This document shows positions 11,500 to 24,489 of a stretch of DNA of 64,000 nt, piece after piece. Position 1 is the stretch's first letter. Each line of letters starts with the position of its first letter. The notes beneath the pieces were generated by a model. That model was not told the origin of the DNA, ran no database searches, and saw only the letters and a program-made list of their open reading frames with translations. Source of the stretch: Anagrus nilaparvatae (taxonomy: Eukaryota > Arthropoda > Insecta > Hymenoptera > Mymaridae); assembly GCA_022575985.1 (NCBI GenBank), contig JAKSXM010000007.1, positions 69,222,501 to 69,286,500 on the forward strand, read 5' to 3'. Both the position numbers and the translations under genes were made by a program.

Positions 11500-13430
11500 A
11501 ATAATTTTACAATTACAAATTATAACTTAATTAAAAAAAAAATAATAATATCAGTAGTAGGTGAAGGAATAACGGAAATAAAACACAAAACTTAAATACA
11601 AAAATTTAATAAATATACATTTTAAAAAGTATGAAAGAATTCACATTAAAAAAAAAGTATAGAACGATGATCGCAACCAATTTTCATTAAAACATTTTCC
11701 AAGATATGACATAAAGAGGCGATACAGAATAGTTACAGCACGAAAGAGAATAAGATAGCTTCGTTATATTCGCGTAAAAGGACATTATAACAGTATAGAA
11801 ATCAACATTTAGATATTATGCGGGTATTTAATTAAATTTCTTGATACTTTTTTTTTTTTATTTATCCTTCTTCTGTTATCTCTCATCTGTTCGCATCGTA
11901 TAAAAAAAAGGAAATTTCTTAAATCCAAAACGTGCTTTTTGATTGTCGGTATATAAAAATATTTTTATGCATTGTAATTATACTTATTATCTTTTAATTA
12001 TGCGAGTACCTTTTTTTATTCTTCAAATATTCAATTTAATTAATATACACGTACAATAAGCAATTTTTTAATGTCAGAGACGAGAGTTTTTGGTTTATTA
12101 ATATATATATTGCTTTTATTTTTTAATTAATTTACATATTGAAAAAAAAAATTGATTAAATTTTTTTTATTCTTGTATTTTGTATTAAAAAAAAATTGCA
12201 CCAAGCTCTTCTTCTTCTTGTCTTTTACTGGCTCTGACTCGCGTCGATTCGCCATAACCTGGTTGGTGCACCAAGCTCAATTAACAAAATGTGTATTACC
12301 CTTTTGAGCAATGAAAACGTCATAAAAAAAGAAGCAAAATACAAAAAACGTATTATGTAAAACGCCTCAGTGCTTTCTTTTTTTATTTAACTAGACTGAA
12401 AAAAAAAATTGTAGAATACAGGAGAATAAAAAAAAAAAGAAACTAAAGAATCAGACACTCTTGACTCTAAGAATTTTACTTCGTAAATTTCAAAGTACAT
12501 ACGAATGTACTTAACTGATGTACGATATCGTACTGCATAGTAGAGTTCTACACTATATATAAAATTATATACATTTTGACCCCATGAAAAATAAAAAAAG
12601 AAGTGAGAAAAATGTGGTTTTTATATAGCATAGTAGTATAATAGTTGTTTAAAGAGATAGACAACAAGAAGAAAAAAAAATGAAAGAGATAAATTATAAA
12701 AGTTAGTAGTTGCGTATTTAGAAAAAAAAGATATGAAGATATATTTATATGAAAATGTTTATAAAGCTGATATAAAGTTAATTAAATGTACACTGTGAGA
12801 AATAATGAGGGTTAATATGCGATTTTATTCTTTATCATGGGATCGGGAATATTGGGATTTTTTTATGTTGAATCAAAGTCTTCAGACACGAAATCTTAAA
12901 AACTGATTCATTTTTCGAATAGAATTTTCGAGGAATTTTATGCACAAAATTTCAAATCCTACTTTTTCTTGAGGTTTTTAACACCTGCCTATAATTACTT
13001 TTAAATTTTTCTATTTTGAAATTTATTTGAGAAAAAAGGGGCAAAAGCAACTGTGAAAATATCTCTTGGTCACATTACAAAAATTTATGGACTCAAATGG
13101 CACATTTTTTTAAATGCCTAAAAAATCTAGCCACGTTTAATTACAAATTTTGTCAAAATTTTGCCCACCTTTTAGAACAAAATATTAAAATTTTGAACTG
13201 AAAAAAAAGTTTTTGGTCGCTAATTTTTTTTTGAAGGGAGGGGTGGGGGTAAAATAGACTTTTAATAATTTGAAATGAGAGTCAGGGCCTAATCAGGATC
13301 TGGTAAGAACAAGACCTTTGAATACTTTAGGTTTATGGACGAGTAATTTATATCTAGGTTTGGTAATTTCGGTTCTAAGATTTATAATAATTAGGGTGAG
13401 TATAAGTTAAAACTGTTATAAGTGAACATC
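11500..13430. other. intergenic DNA with a small GC-richer block
   Basis: AT-rich, no gene recognised. Near 12199-12277 a GC-richer stretch of about 70 bases (ctgactcgcgtcgattcgcc) is bracketed by two direct copies of gcaccaagctc, which could be a small insertion with a duplicated target or a relic of a longer repeat. Confidence 0.5.
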
Positions 13431-13735
13431 GCTGATGATCGCTGCACAGAAAAAAAAAGAAGGATTCTGCTTTGCCCAAAAGATGTATCAGCTGTCTTGT
13501 TCAAACGCGGTAACTGCCTACTCGATCGGCACGGCTGTCCCCTCTACCGAGTTAGCATATGTCTTCGCTACGAGTCACCTTTGCCCGGCGGAGGAGTCTG
13601 ACTCTCCGGGACTACAAGACAAAAATATCAAGGAGAAGGGGAAAAGCAGAATTGCCAGGGGGAAAGCAGAATTGCCCGATTTTTTTGAGTGTGGACTGTG
13701 TGAGCACACAAACCATTATAAATTTTTTTAAACTA
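13431..13735. other. GC-rich block of unknown origin
   Basis: About 250 bases of roughly balanced composition in AT-rich surroundings (for example ttgcccggcggaggagtctg). Both open frames on the plus strand (from 13435 and 13559) look like by-products of the GC content and have no recognisable domain. A 17-19 base unit, gggaaaagcagaattgcc, is present twice in tandem at 13640-13676. It may be a decayed transposable element belonging with the neighbouring foldback. Confidence 0.4.
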
Positions 13736-13834
13736 TTGAAAATGCCTTGAATCTTAAAGAAAGTTTTTTTTCTGTACAGTAGCCACGAAAGTACGATATT
13801 CTGGCCACTGCGCGGCCAAGGAAATCGAAATTTC

Positions 13835-13984
13835 TCGCTGCTGTCGTAAAAAAATTTTATACGGCCCTTGTCCATAAATAAAGAATGCCCCATATCGCAG
13901 TTTACCATCCTCGGCTTTGCCTCGGAAGGTAATTTACGTGCGATTTGGGCCATTATTTACTTTTCTGGACACGAGCCGTAAATA
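13835..13984 (-). repeat. foldback repeat family B, copy 1
   Basis: A hairpin-forming element: acggcccttgtccataaata on the left pairs with the reverse complement of ggacacgagccgt on the right, and the interior (cccatatcgcagtttacc / ggtaatttacgtgcgatttggg) also folds back. A second copy lies in opposite orientation at 33465-33620. Non-coding; the minus open frame that overlaps it (13612-13953) is not a gene. Confidence 0.7.
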
Positions 13985-13989
13985 TACTA

Positions 13990-15590
13990 TTAAATTATTT
14001 TCACTGATTTATAATCTGAGAATCGTTGCATGATAGTACTTTGGACCAAACAAATTCTGGTAATGGCTATCGGGAATCTGGATTGCTAATAACCAAAAAT
14101 CTGGTAACGGTAAGCGAAATTCCGGCAACGGTAACCAGAAATTACAATCGTGACAACCAAAAAAATACGAATTTTTTTCAATTTTTTTTGTTGAGTCTAG
14201 TATTCACAAAACCTTTTCTCAAATTCAAATTCATCAGGTATTTGACCTCTTATTTCTCTCAGTGTACATCATAAATATCCTGATAAATATGCATCTATTA
14301 AAAAAAATCTTATTAACTTTTTAATAACATAAAAAACCCTAGGTATATATCAAATATTGAAATCTAATCTATTGATTATTCGAAGAAAATTCAATAATAA
14401 TACATGAAATAGTATAAAAAAATATTATTATTATTTTTTATTATTGTAATTTCGATAAATATCAAATATTATATATCCGAGACTACTATCTTATCATAAT
14501 ATATACGAAGGAAAATAATATTACATACGAAAGATATATATATTCTAATGTGTACATTTTGAATTGGCGGTTATAACATTGCACAGCCGGAAGTTAAATA
14601 AAGATAGCTTTAAGTCTATATATTACTTTAAGCGGTAAATCTCATTTTCCAGTAGTTGTAGGAGGATATATATATATATATATATAAAGTACTTAACTGC
14701 AAGAAAATGTTGATGTGTGTAATTTTGGAAAAATAAAAGTTGTATGGATTTTATGAAATATGAAAAATTTTATATTCCGAATAAAAAAATATTTTATTAC
14801 ATTTTTTTTTTTTCATTGATTTTACAAATTTAAAAAAATTATTTTTTATCTAATGGTCAATAAATATATAGAAATTATAAAGTAGATAATATACTGCATA
14901 ATATAGAAGTCAACAATATAAAACACACGAGTATAAACTCTCTGCATGGTACATATAGAAATTTTAATTAAAATAAATAGAAAATATTTTAGTGGTCAAC
15001 CACATGGAGAGATAAATAAAATGCGTAATATTTTAAAACTTCATATTTAAAATAATTATTTAATTTTACTTTTAACATTAGCATTAAATTATATATGCTA
15101 TTATGAACATTTTTTAAATAACACTCGTTTAAGATTTAAAATTGTTTTTTTAATTATTTTTTTTCTCTTTTTTTAATTTAGTGTTATGAGTTTTGCTATA
15201 TTTTAGTTATATTTTAATAGGTTTACTAGATTTACTAAGAAATAATAGAAATTTAATGAGTAGTTAGAATTAAAGGACCACTTTGACTAATTTTTATAGT
15301 CTTTAGGCTTGCAAATATCTCATTTAATAAAATAAACTTTTCAGCCACTCGATGATTAATGATATATTTTGTAAAAAAATCAATAAAGCCAATTTAACTG
15401 TATAATATACACTAGAGCGAGTTACTCATTTATCAATGTATATAATATAGTTATTGATGTTGTCAAATGGTGTTATAGAAATAAGTTTCAAGGAGGTGTT
15501 GATCAGTTCAAAGATGTGTGAAAAAGATGCAAAAAGGAGAAACAAAAAATAATAAACTTATAAATTTGGGGTTTGTGATTAACCAAATTT
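13990..15590. other. AT-rich intergenic DNA, no gene seen
   Basis: A small open frame at 14026-14274 contains repeated aatctggtaacggtaa-like phrases and no domain. A TA microsatellite of about 22 bases lies at 14665-14687. Nothing else recognised. Confidence 0.55.
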
Positions 15591-15591
15591 T

Positions 15592-15941
15592 TGGGTACCC
15601 GACCCGGTCTTTTTTTTAGGTCTTTTGTTCGATCTTTTTTTTAGGTCGGATCGGTTTTCGGGTATTTAAAGGTCCGCAGGTACTGTTTTGAATCAGAAAT
15701 TTCCCTGGCATTACGATTCTATGTTGATTCTGTGAATATTTTTATTTTGAAAATTTTTCGTTTTTGCAAAAAATAATGACTTATAATCACTTAAATGAAA
15801 TTAACAAAAAAGTTTAAAACAAATTTTCATAGAATCGTAAGCCATGAGAATTTCCGATTCAAAACTGTACCTGCGAACTTCTAAAGCTTTTCGGGTATAC
15901 TGAAAATTCAACCCGAAAAAATCCAAAATAGACCCGAAACT
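15592..15941. mobile_element. CGGGT-family foldback element
   Basis: Two imperfect inverted arms: 15659-15723 (tcgggtatttaaaggtccgcaggtactg... to ...cattacgattctatg in outline) and 15828-15896 (catagaatcgtaagccatga to gcttttcggg), about 65 bases each, around a 104-base AT-rich centre. The outer flanks carry further GGGTACCCGACCC/GACCCGAAAC motifs. Same family as 6348, 11381 and 46941. Non-coding. Confidence 0.75.
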
Positions 15942-17631
15942 TCTCTAAGTTAAGAAAAATCAATTCAATTGAATTTCTGAAAAATAGTATTGAACTATAA
16001 CTTTAGGGCTTATAAACAGGGTTATCAGCCACTTTAAATTTACAGTTACTAGTACAAAAGCTCGTAAAAACGTATTAAAAAAATTAAAAAAAATAAAATT
16101 TTCTTGAATTAGAAATTTATGTCAAAAAACTATGTTTTTAAAAAGAAAATTCTTTCACTTTGATTCGCTAATCAGCGTACAAAAGCGAGCAACTGAATGT
16201 GTTTTAAAAATTTCCTTCAAAGCGAATAGTTTTATAACAAACTTTTATTTTCAAGCAAAATATTTTTCACCTGGCTTTTTGGTAAATAAATAACACTCTC
16301 CACTACCCAATTAAAATTCAAATAATAAAAAAAAAACAAATATAAAAAGAAAGATTCTTTAAAAACGTATTTCATTTTTTTATTACCTAATTTATTTTCT
16401 GTATCTCGAATATTTTTTCATTGGAAAATTGCTATCAACGTGCGTGTTATATATGAAGCATCCGGGAAACATGTTAATTGAGATCCAGATGATAAAACTC
16501 TATAGAATAATAGTAAAAAAAAAAAAATGTTGATATCAGTGATATTCACTAGTAACACACACCATAGCATATATTGTATCATGAGGACAATATGTGCATT
16601 TATCTGACACAAAACAAAATGAAAGAAAAAGAAGTTTATATTATACTTGATAAAATTGTATCTGTGTATGTTGAAAGCTCTGAAATTTGAAAAAAAAAGA
16701 TTCACATTTTTTTATTTCTGATTCACAGCAGTAGTCGTCGTCATTCTATTTCGATATATATGAAATAATGAAAATACTAAAAACTACTTTTATTCCAATA
16801 GATTTTTTATATATTCATATCTTTGTTTCTAAAACATTTTTTTAATAAAAATTTATATTCTTAAAAAAATATGGAGAAATTTAATTTTAAATAAAAGCTT
16901 GGAATGAATTTTTTTTTCAGGTTTTTTTCGTAAGCTTTTAAAGTAGTCTTTTTAAATATAATTGTCTTAAAAAAATTAACAGGCAAATTAAAGTATTAAA
17001 AATTTAAAATGTAAGAATTAGCTAGGTAGTAAATGCAGAGTAAATGTGCATACAAAAATTATGTGCTTTTGTTACATTTTTTTTGCAAATGTACGTTTTT
17101 TAATTTTTAACCCCCTTTTTTTTAAAATCTTCTCGCTGCTGTTGACCTAATTATTATAAATATGCATATTAAGCCCTCTCTAGATCTAATTAATTTTTTT
17201 TCATCTTGTGTTCTTTGACTATACTCTTTGGTATAGTAAAAGCACATGGAATTAAAAAAAATTTATTAGGCCTAGAAAGGGTTTTAAAAATGATGCGTAA
17301 GCTCTTTGAATTTTTACATTGAATAAATAATTTTTCGATAAAAGAATGTAAAAAAAATAAATGATTCAACAAAAATTTCTAAATTTTTAAAATCCATGTT
17401 AATACCGTAGTTGAATTTGGCCAAAGGGATCGATAGAATTTTTATTATAAATGACTTTAAATCTTGCTTTAAACACAATTTAATGCGCAATTCAATGACA
17501 AGATCAAAGACGAGATCAAAGAGAACTGCACCATATACTAACTTTCCTAAATTGACATTTTTTATTTTTACATCTTCAGATAGTTTAATTATTACAAAAA
17601 ATTATGTGCAAATCTTGTAGTAGTATATTAT
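15942..17631. other. AT-rich intergenic DNA, no gene seen
   Basis: Open frames here (16418-16705 minus, 17190-17372 minus, 17411-17620 plus) are short and low complexity, without domains. A polypyrimidine-CAG followed by GT occurs near 16911-16922 but lacks a surrounding exon. No RNA gene recognised. Confidence 0.55.
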
Positions 17632-17765
17632 GTATCAAGAGTGCAAAATTTTTGGTACTGGCGTAATCAGTAGAACGAGTGCTCGACGAATCTGGGCACT
17701 TGTGTTAAGTGTTCACGCTAGGGCCTAAAGTTTTTCGCTCAATATGCTTACTATATTTTTTGTCT
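17632..17765 (+). repeat. dispersed repeat family C, copy 1
   Basis: The sequence from gtatcaagagtgcaaaattt through actggcgtaatcag, gctcgacgaatctgggcact and ttttcgctcaatatgctta matches the reverse complement of 43867-44020 along its full length with about 70-80 percent identity by eye. CpG-containing and partly self-complementary. Non-coding. Confidence 0.65.
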
Positions 17766-17769
17766 ACTA

Positions 17770-19726
17770 AAGCAAGTACCCACTTATGTTTAAATGCATT
17801 TATAAATTTACCATAACCTTAACAAGTTGAAACAAACTACAAGTAAAATTTTAAAATTTTCAAACCCTGACCTAAAACTATAAATTGATGAAGGAATTTT
17901 GTTAGAAATTCTTAAACAAACAAAAGTAAACATAAAACACAATGAATTTCAAAACATCATTTATTTATAAAAGAAAATTTTATTTAAGTATGACATATGC
18001 AAATTTTATTTTATGAATATAAATATACAAATATTTACCAACACTAAATACAATGATATGCATATTATTTTATTCTATAATGATATGAAAATTATTTATA
18101 TCTTCTTATTAAATTTAAGTACACAATTATAGGATATTATTGAACCGAATATTATTAGATCAATGATTGATTATTATTATATTATTATCAAGTTGAAAAT
18201 TGCATATATGTGCAACATCTGCTTTAGCTGAGTATGTACTTTATAATATATATTTATTTGTATTTATATATTAGGCTGTCACTTAAAAAAAATTTTTTTT
18301 GTTATTTTGAACACCCTGGTTATTTAACCATAACATAGTTGTGTAATTTTGTCACCAAATCCATGGATATTAATGAAGTTAATTTTTGGTGTACTCAGAG
18401 ATCAAAAGGCCTAAAATTTAAGGGATCTTTTTTTTTCGTTAAATGCAGGCTACCTCGCAGGCTACTAATTTGATCTGATAATCGAAAATCTAAAGGCAAA
18501 AAAGCAATTTTTTGGAATAAGAGCCAAGCTAGTATATAAATATAGCTATTGGTTCTGACAATATAAATGATATATATATCGAGATATCCATATAATTTAA
18601 ATTGATTATATAATACTTATAAAATTCAAAATATAATGAACCCAATATAAAACTTTATTTACATATTATCTCGCAAACATTTAAATTTTGAGTTATTCAG
18701 ATATCTTTAAGTTTAAAAAAAAGAAGTTAGTGCTTTAAATCTAGAACCCCAATTAAATATTAAATATAAAACTTAACGAAAATAATAAATAAAAAAAGGT
18801 TATTGTGTAAAAATAAGAGTTATATATATGTATGTATTAGTAAATGCAGTGCAATCAGTTATGCATGTATAAAAAAAGATCTTTTTTTAAACATAATGAA
18901 TTATCCAGTTTTGCGATCATCTTTTTTTATTCATTCTTCCCTTACGGAAATCCGATATTCCTGAGCTCGAAGGCACTTGTGCGCTTAGACCTTCGTTAAT
19001 CGAGCTTGTTATGTGGTTTCCTATAAATGTGTGCGTAATACATGTTATACATAAAAAAAAAAAATTTTTTATCAAAGGACAAAATAATTCATTATGGTTT
19101 ATATATATATATATATAGAACTTTCTCTTTCTTTTTCTTTCTTCTTTTTATAACATATTGTAGAATATTTTAGCATGTTCATGCACTCTGCTACATATCT
19201 AGATCAAATATCTCGACATCAAGAGGCGCCCACCAACAGCGGAAATGCATATACCTTATATAAATATACCTTATATATATATACATTGTCATATAGGTAT
19301 GTATATGTCGATATTTCGATATTTGTTTAGTTCAGTCAAGTGGCAGAATGTTAAATTTTGTTTACCCTTTTTTTTTAGATACATAATATGAAAGAAAAGA
19401 AAAAAACATTGTTAATTCATTACTCAAATTTAAAAATTGCACTTACATGTTCATCAGACTTGAAATAATTTTAAAAATTTGTTCAATATACAAAAAAAAT
19501 CATATCGTAGTGCGTAATTTATTAAAAAATTAAAACCCTGAAAATTTTGTCAGTAAAACTTATTTTGAATTGCACTAGTAATATTTTTTTCTTAAATTAT
19601 ACAGCAGAGTAATTGCTATTAAAATTTTTACCGTATAAATTGTCGTTTTTAAACTTGAAAAAAGATTAAGTATCCATTTAAATACTATTAATCTTAAATA
19701 AAATCTTTTTAAAATATTTAATCCGT
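17770..19726. other. AT-rich intergenic DNA, no gene seen
   Basis: No gene recognised. Short TA runs near 19105-19120, and a brief CpG-containing phrase gaggcgcccaccaacagcgg near 19223-19242 of unknown meaning. Confidence 0.55.
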
Positions 19727-19935
19727 TATAATAGCTATTTTTTAAACAAGGGTAAAATATTGGTCTTGAATTTGCATGCAGTTGTATTGCGAGCATAGCA
19801 AGCGAGTGCAGACAGCATGTAAAAGTCGAACCCCATATTTTTTCCCGTGATTTAAAACATAGTTTTACATATAACGGGCAAAAAAGCCGTCTCCCTAGGG
19901 TAGAAAATAGGCTTTTTTGCCCTAGATATGTAAAA
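19727..19935 (+). repeat. dispersed repeat family A, copy 2
   Basis: Second copy of the repeat at 3467-3657, same orientation. Shared blocks include tataatagctatttttta at the start, caaaaaagccgtctccctag near 19880 and gccctagatatgtaaaa at the end. This copy has about 18 extra bases in the CpG block (gcgagcatagcaagcgagtg). The minus open frame 19575-19796 partly overlapping it is not a gene. Confidence 0.75.
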
Positions 19936-19939
19936 TCTT

Positions 19940-22900
19940 TTCTCTTATGCAGATCATTAAAAATTACAATTAAAGTTTTATTTGCTTAAAATGGTTATTT
20001 ATACTACAAGAGTATAAAAATTTCTTTTAAATAGGGATTTTCGGTAAAAGGAGTGGGAAATAGATGCGGAGTTATGGTCAGGAGAATTGAAAATATAATT
20101 CTATAACGAGACTAATTATCTTCAAATTTTTATTTTAAAAATCTAGAATCAAATCCCAAAAAATTGAATTTTAAAAACTTAAACTATATGTAATTAATGA
20201 CTTCCAATCTAAAATTTTAGCTAACTAATATTATTTAAAAATCACACAAGATATTTAATTGGATAACACATTCACATAAACTCACATTACACAATAACAA
20301 TAAAATAAAATAAGTGAAATTGGATTTTTATGATAATTAGTTTATTTAATAAATTTAATGTTATTTTCAATTTTACAAAAATTCTGGATATTTTTTCGGA
20401 TCCAGTTAACGGCATTAATCAAACAAGGAATCTCACTTCTTTATTTTTTACAATGATGTTATACAGGATCCAAATGGAATTGAAAGTTAAACAAGGAATC
20501 TTTATATAATTAACTCTAATTATCATTCATCTCAATCTTTTGCTTTCGGTGTACACCATACATTTATTACTTTAATAAATTATAATTTTATAATATTTAT
20601 AATAATTGCACAATTAAATATTAGTATAAAAACCTAATTTTCTTCAAAAATTTAAATATTAGCACCTTCAAACATCAATAATAAAAATTTTCATGAGCAC
20701 GTGCTTACTTATACGTCACAATATTACAATAATCTTTGCATCGAAAATCGAGTTTTTCTACCTCTTATTTTACGTAATACTTTCCTTTTAAAACAATCAA
20801 ACAGTATATCCGAATGCGATGCACTCGTCAACGCTAAAACATATATAATTTTACCCGGCCGCGAATTTTATGCAATTCGGATCGCTCAAAAATATAACAG
20901 TTAAGGAAAATACAATAGAAAGATCCACGCAGTCGTGGTTCCCACGCAAAACTTGCTTTCGATCTTTTTCCAAAAATCATCGGGGCCTCCATGCCCCACT
21001 CCTAAATTCCATTACTCTCATTTTATTATTGCGTGACAAGATGTTCGCGCTTGTCATTTATTAATTATATTCTTATGAATTTAAGGGGTCCTTACAGTTC
21101 GAGCTGCTGCAAAGCACTATTATGGGAAACGATTACAATGATTAAATTTGGGTTAAATGACGGTCGGATGGGTTAGGGATCTGCGCTATACTCCTATGAC
21201 ATACCTTCTTTTCCTTGCTCTTTTCTAAATTAAATGAACTCTAATTTTATTTAAATTTTAACACAGAGAAGTTTAAGTTTGCCTCCTCTTTCCTCTGTAG
21301 AACTATTGGCTAGCTCAAAGTAATCTCTGTCTATCGCCTCCTTCGAATTATTCTATCCTGTTAATGGCCTATTCACTCACTACATCATTAGATGATATTA
21401 TTTCTGATAGATTAGTTGATCATTTCATTTGAAATACTCTTACATCCTCGATTCCACTTTAACCTTACCTATCGCCCTATTAATTGGACGTTATTTATAT
21501 ATTTGTCTATCTAATTCCTAGATTATTTATTTATTACTTAATTAATTAATAAATTAAGTTCTAGACACAACAGAATTCTTTATATTATTTTTAAAAAAAT
21601 TCAGCGATTTTACAAAGACATTTAAAATAATGAGCAAAAAAACAAATAACAAGGTCTAGTTTAGTACATGCAGAATCATAAAACTATGCAAGAGTAAATT
21701 AGACTAAATTTATATAAATTCAAAAATTTTTTCCAAAAATATTTTATTCATCAAAAAATAAATTCTTATGTAAACGGACATAAATTTAACCAACTGAATG
21801 AACTAAATATAACAACTCTATGAACAGGCTAAATAGATATAATATTATGCTTATATGAATAGTACATATTTGAAAAGCTAAATCTATATATATGAAACAG
21901 TGCAATTTGTTCGTTCATGCATGAATTGCAGAACTAAGCTAGAATAAATATATATATATATTTTTAGAATATAACTAGGGCAACTAAGTAACCTATTCAC
22001 TGACTTATACTATTATATATATTTTATATATTGTTAAACCCAAAAGTTTAAATTTAACGGGAAGGTACTATATATATATAAAATAAATATTTAGTGTTAG
22101 ATACTAATTAGATAGTTTCTGGAAATAATTAAAGTAACAATTCTACTGATCATTACAACTTTATACTTTGTTTAGAATATATATATAACTTTTTACTTTT
22201 TCAGAATGATTGTGCTCATAATATACTTTCTGTTTTATGCTTAAAGTTTTATTCTAACGTTTTTATTGGTTTGTTAATAAGAATTTTTTATAGGTTACTT
22301 TTTGTTACTACTTAATTGTTTAAATTATACTTTTATGAATATTATCAGAAAAGGTTTTGAAGTATGCATCGTTTTGGTTTCAGATTAAGTAGATTAAAAT
22401 TTTCTATACTATATTAAAATTAACTTATGAAATAATTTGCAAAGTTGCAGTTCTTAAATATATTATAACTTCTTTGTTTTTAAGTAGTGTAAATGAGTTA
22501 TAGCAACTGCATTACTTTATTAATCTTTATTAGTATACTTCTTGATTCATATTTATTTAAGTAGAAATATAAGTTTTAACTCGAGTTTTAAGTAGCATTA
22601 TTGCATTTTTATTCAATATTTACTTAATTATACAAGTTTTAAGATTATCAAATATAAATTTCATAACGATTTTTTCGAACGAACAATAATTTTAAATTTT
22701 AAAGATATGCAGGCAATTTCATGCCATTAATTTAATTTAAAATATTTAACTTAATAAATGGTTTTGATGGAAAAAGATTATCAATTATCGTCTATAAAAT
22801 ATACAAAATTTGGTAATTTGAATGATAAAATAATGTAATCTTCTCACATATTCAATAACATAAAAGAAACTTTTAAAACATTTTGAAACAAGTATGCGAT

Positions 22901-23213
22901 AAGTATGCTTAAGAAAGTGAAAGAGGAAAGTTTACTCTTCTAACTAGTAAATATGAACTACCAAATCAGCTATATGAAACTTCCATATTCATATTGTTGA
23001 TTATACAAATCAAGCATTATTTGACAGTCATATTTGCACTATTTCTTCAACTAGCTCAAAAAGTATCTGATTTAGATCTGATTCGAGGATTCAAGTGAGA
23101 TTTTGGGTGCAAGAATGTTTGAAATAATAATTGATTGATGAAATTAAAAAAAAAAATAATTAGTTTTTAGAAACTGTATTCTTTATATTTATTTTTTAAC
23201 ATCTGACAAATAA
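19940..23213. other. intergenic DNA including a less AT-rich island at about 20690-21480
   Basis: Mostly AT-rich. Between about 20690 and 21480 the composition shifts (acccggccgcgaatt, atcggggcctccatgcccca, gacggtcggatgggttaggg) and two overlapping short open frames appear (20701-20904, 20870-21064) without recognisable domains. This may be a decayed transposable element or solo LTR; I cannot find paired ends. Just before it, caaggaatct-containing segments starting ggatcca occur twice (about 20398-20434 and 20466-20502). Confidence 0.45.
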
Positions 23214-23257
23214 TACACCTGATGATGGTTTTTTTCAATTCCGAAACGCGTAGTGTA
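23214..23257 (+). ncRNA. hammerhead ribozyme-like motif (degenerate type I)
   Basis: The 44-base stretch has the hammerhead layout in order. There is a stem I half TACAC (23214-23218), the conserved box CTGATGA (23219-23225), a weak stem II with GG pairing CC, and the second box GAAA (23243-23246). A two-base-pair stem III follows (A-C...G-T), then the cleavage triplet GTA, and GTGTA (23253-23257), which pairs with the TACAC half. The predicted scission is after 23252. Small hammerheads of this minimal form are known in Penelope-like retroelements. Stem II is poor and its closing pair is a T/C mismatch, so it may be inactive. Confidence 0.45.
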
Positions 23258-24489
23258 AAATATTTATGAACGAAGTCACTCTCAAAACGGATAAATAACA
23301 AAGGTAAAAATGTCTTATTCTAATTAAGGTGACTTGGATATTCAAATTCATTATCAATACTTCAACTAAATGTAACATTAAGTATAAACGTATAAGTCAA
23401 TATGCATTACGGTTACATTACTAAAAATGTATTGTTTTGCCAAACTTGATTATAAACTCTTTCAACATTCTCACCCTGCAAAATAAAACTTTTATAAACC
23501 TCTAAAAATCAACGTTATATTTTCTATCATTTCAACTGCAGCCTGACTGCAGCTCCTTGTATTTTTGTCCCTTTAATTTCTATTAAAAACTGGCATAAAA
23601 TAATTAAAATTGCGTGCAGACATTGTAATTTCTAACAATAATTTCTTTTGAATTATAAATTAATCCATATATAAAAAAAAACTTCTATAATGAGATTTTA
23701 TATGTAGCTTACATGTTAAATACTCTTTTTTTATAAGATTAAAAGCACTACCTATAAAAAATTTAATTTGCACATGTGTGTGTTTATACGACGTGAAAAT
23801 AACTTATTTATGTGTAATAATAACATTATTATTATTATTATTATTATTTTAATTGTATATATATAGAGTTGTTATCTGATTTTATGCTACATCATGCATT
23901 GAAGCTCTTTAAATAAAGTTATTTCATTCTTATTCTCTTTTCTCTGCAGGTGTATTTAATTTTATAAAAATAATATAAGTACTTTATTATTATTTATTTA
24001 AAGCTCATTAGTCCAATAAATTCTTTATATATATATTTCTATTATTATGAAGTTTTAAAAAAACAATCGTAGTAAATAAACATTTACAATTTTATTTTAA
24101 TAGCGATTATATTATTTTATGTATTTGATTAAAAATAAATTTTTATTAAAATTTTTAGTTTAGTATTAAATTATTTTTTATGTTTAGATAAAAAAGTAAA
24201 ATTATGGTGTTATAAAATTTACAATATTAGCTAACTATGAGTACTTAACTTATAAAACCATATAAGATCCATATAAGTCTTTTTTATTATGTAAGTAAGA
24301 AAAATTATATTGATGAAAATAAAAAAAAATTTTATTTACTTTTAAATAAATGGTAATTTAATTGATAGTTCAATATTTATTGATGTTAGGTAATAAAAAC
24401 TAATAAATAAATTGCACTGTAAAAGCCTATAAATGAATGATACCTCGTTTTTTGATTTTTTATTTAGTAGCCTATAGTCCAGACAGAAC
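23258..24489. other. AT-rich intergenic DNA, no gene seen
   Basis: Contains an ATT microsatellite (23825-23848). A strong pyrimidine tract, tctcttttctctgcag, ends at about 23949 and is followed directly by gtgtat, a possible acceptor (and perhaps acceptor-donor) on the plus strand. No coding sequence recognised. Confidence 0.5.
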
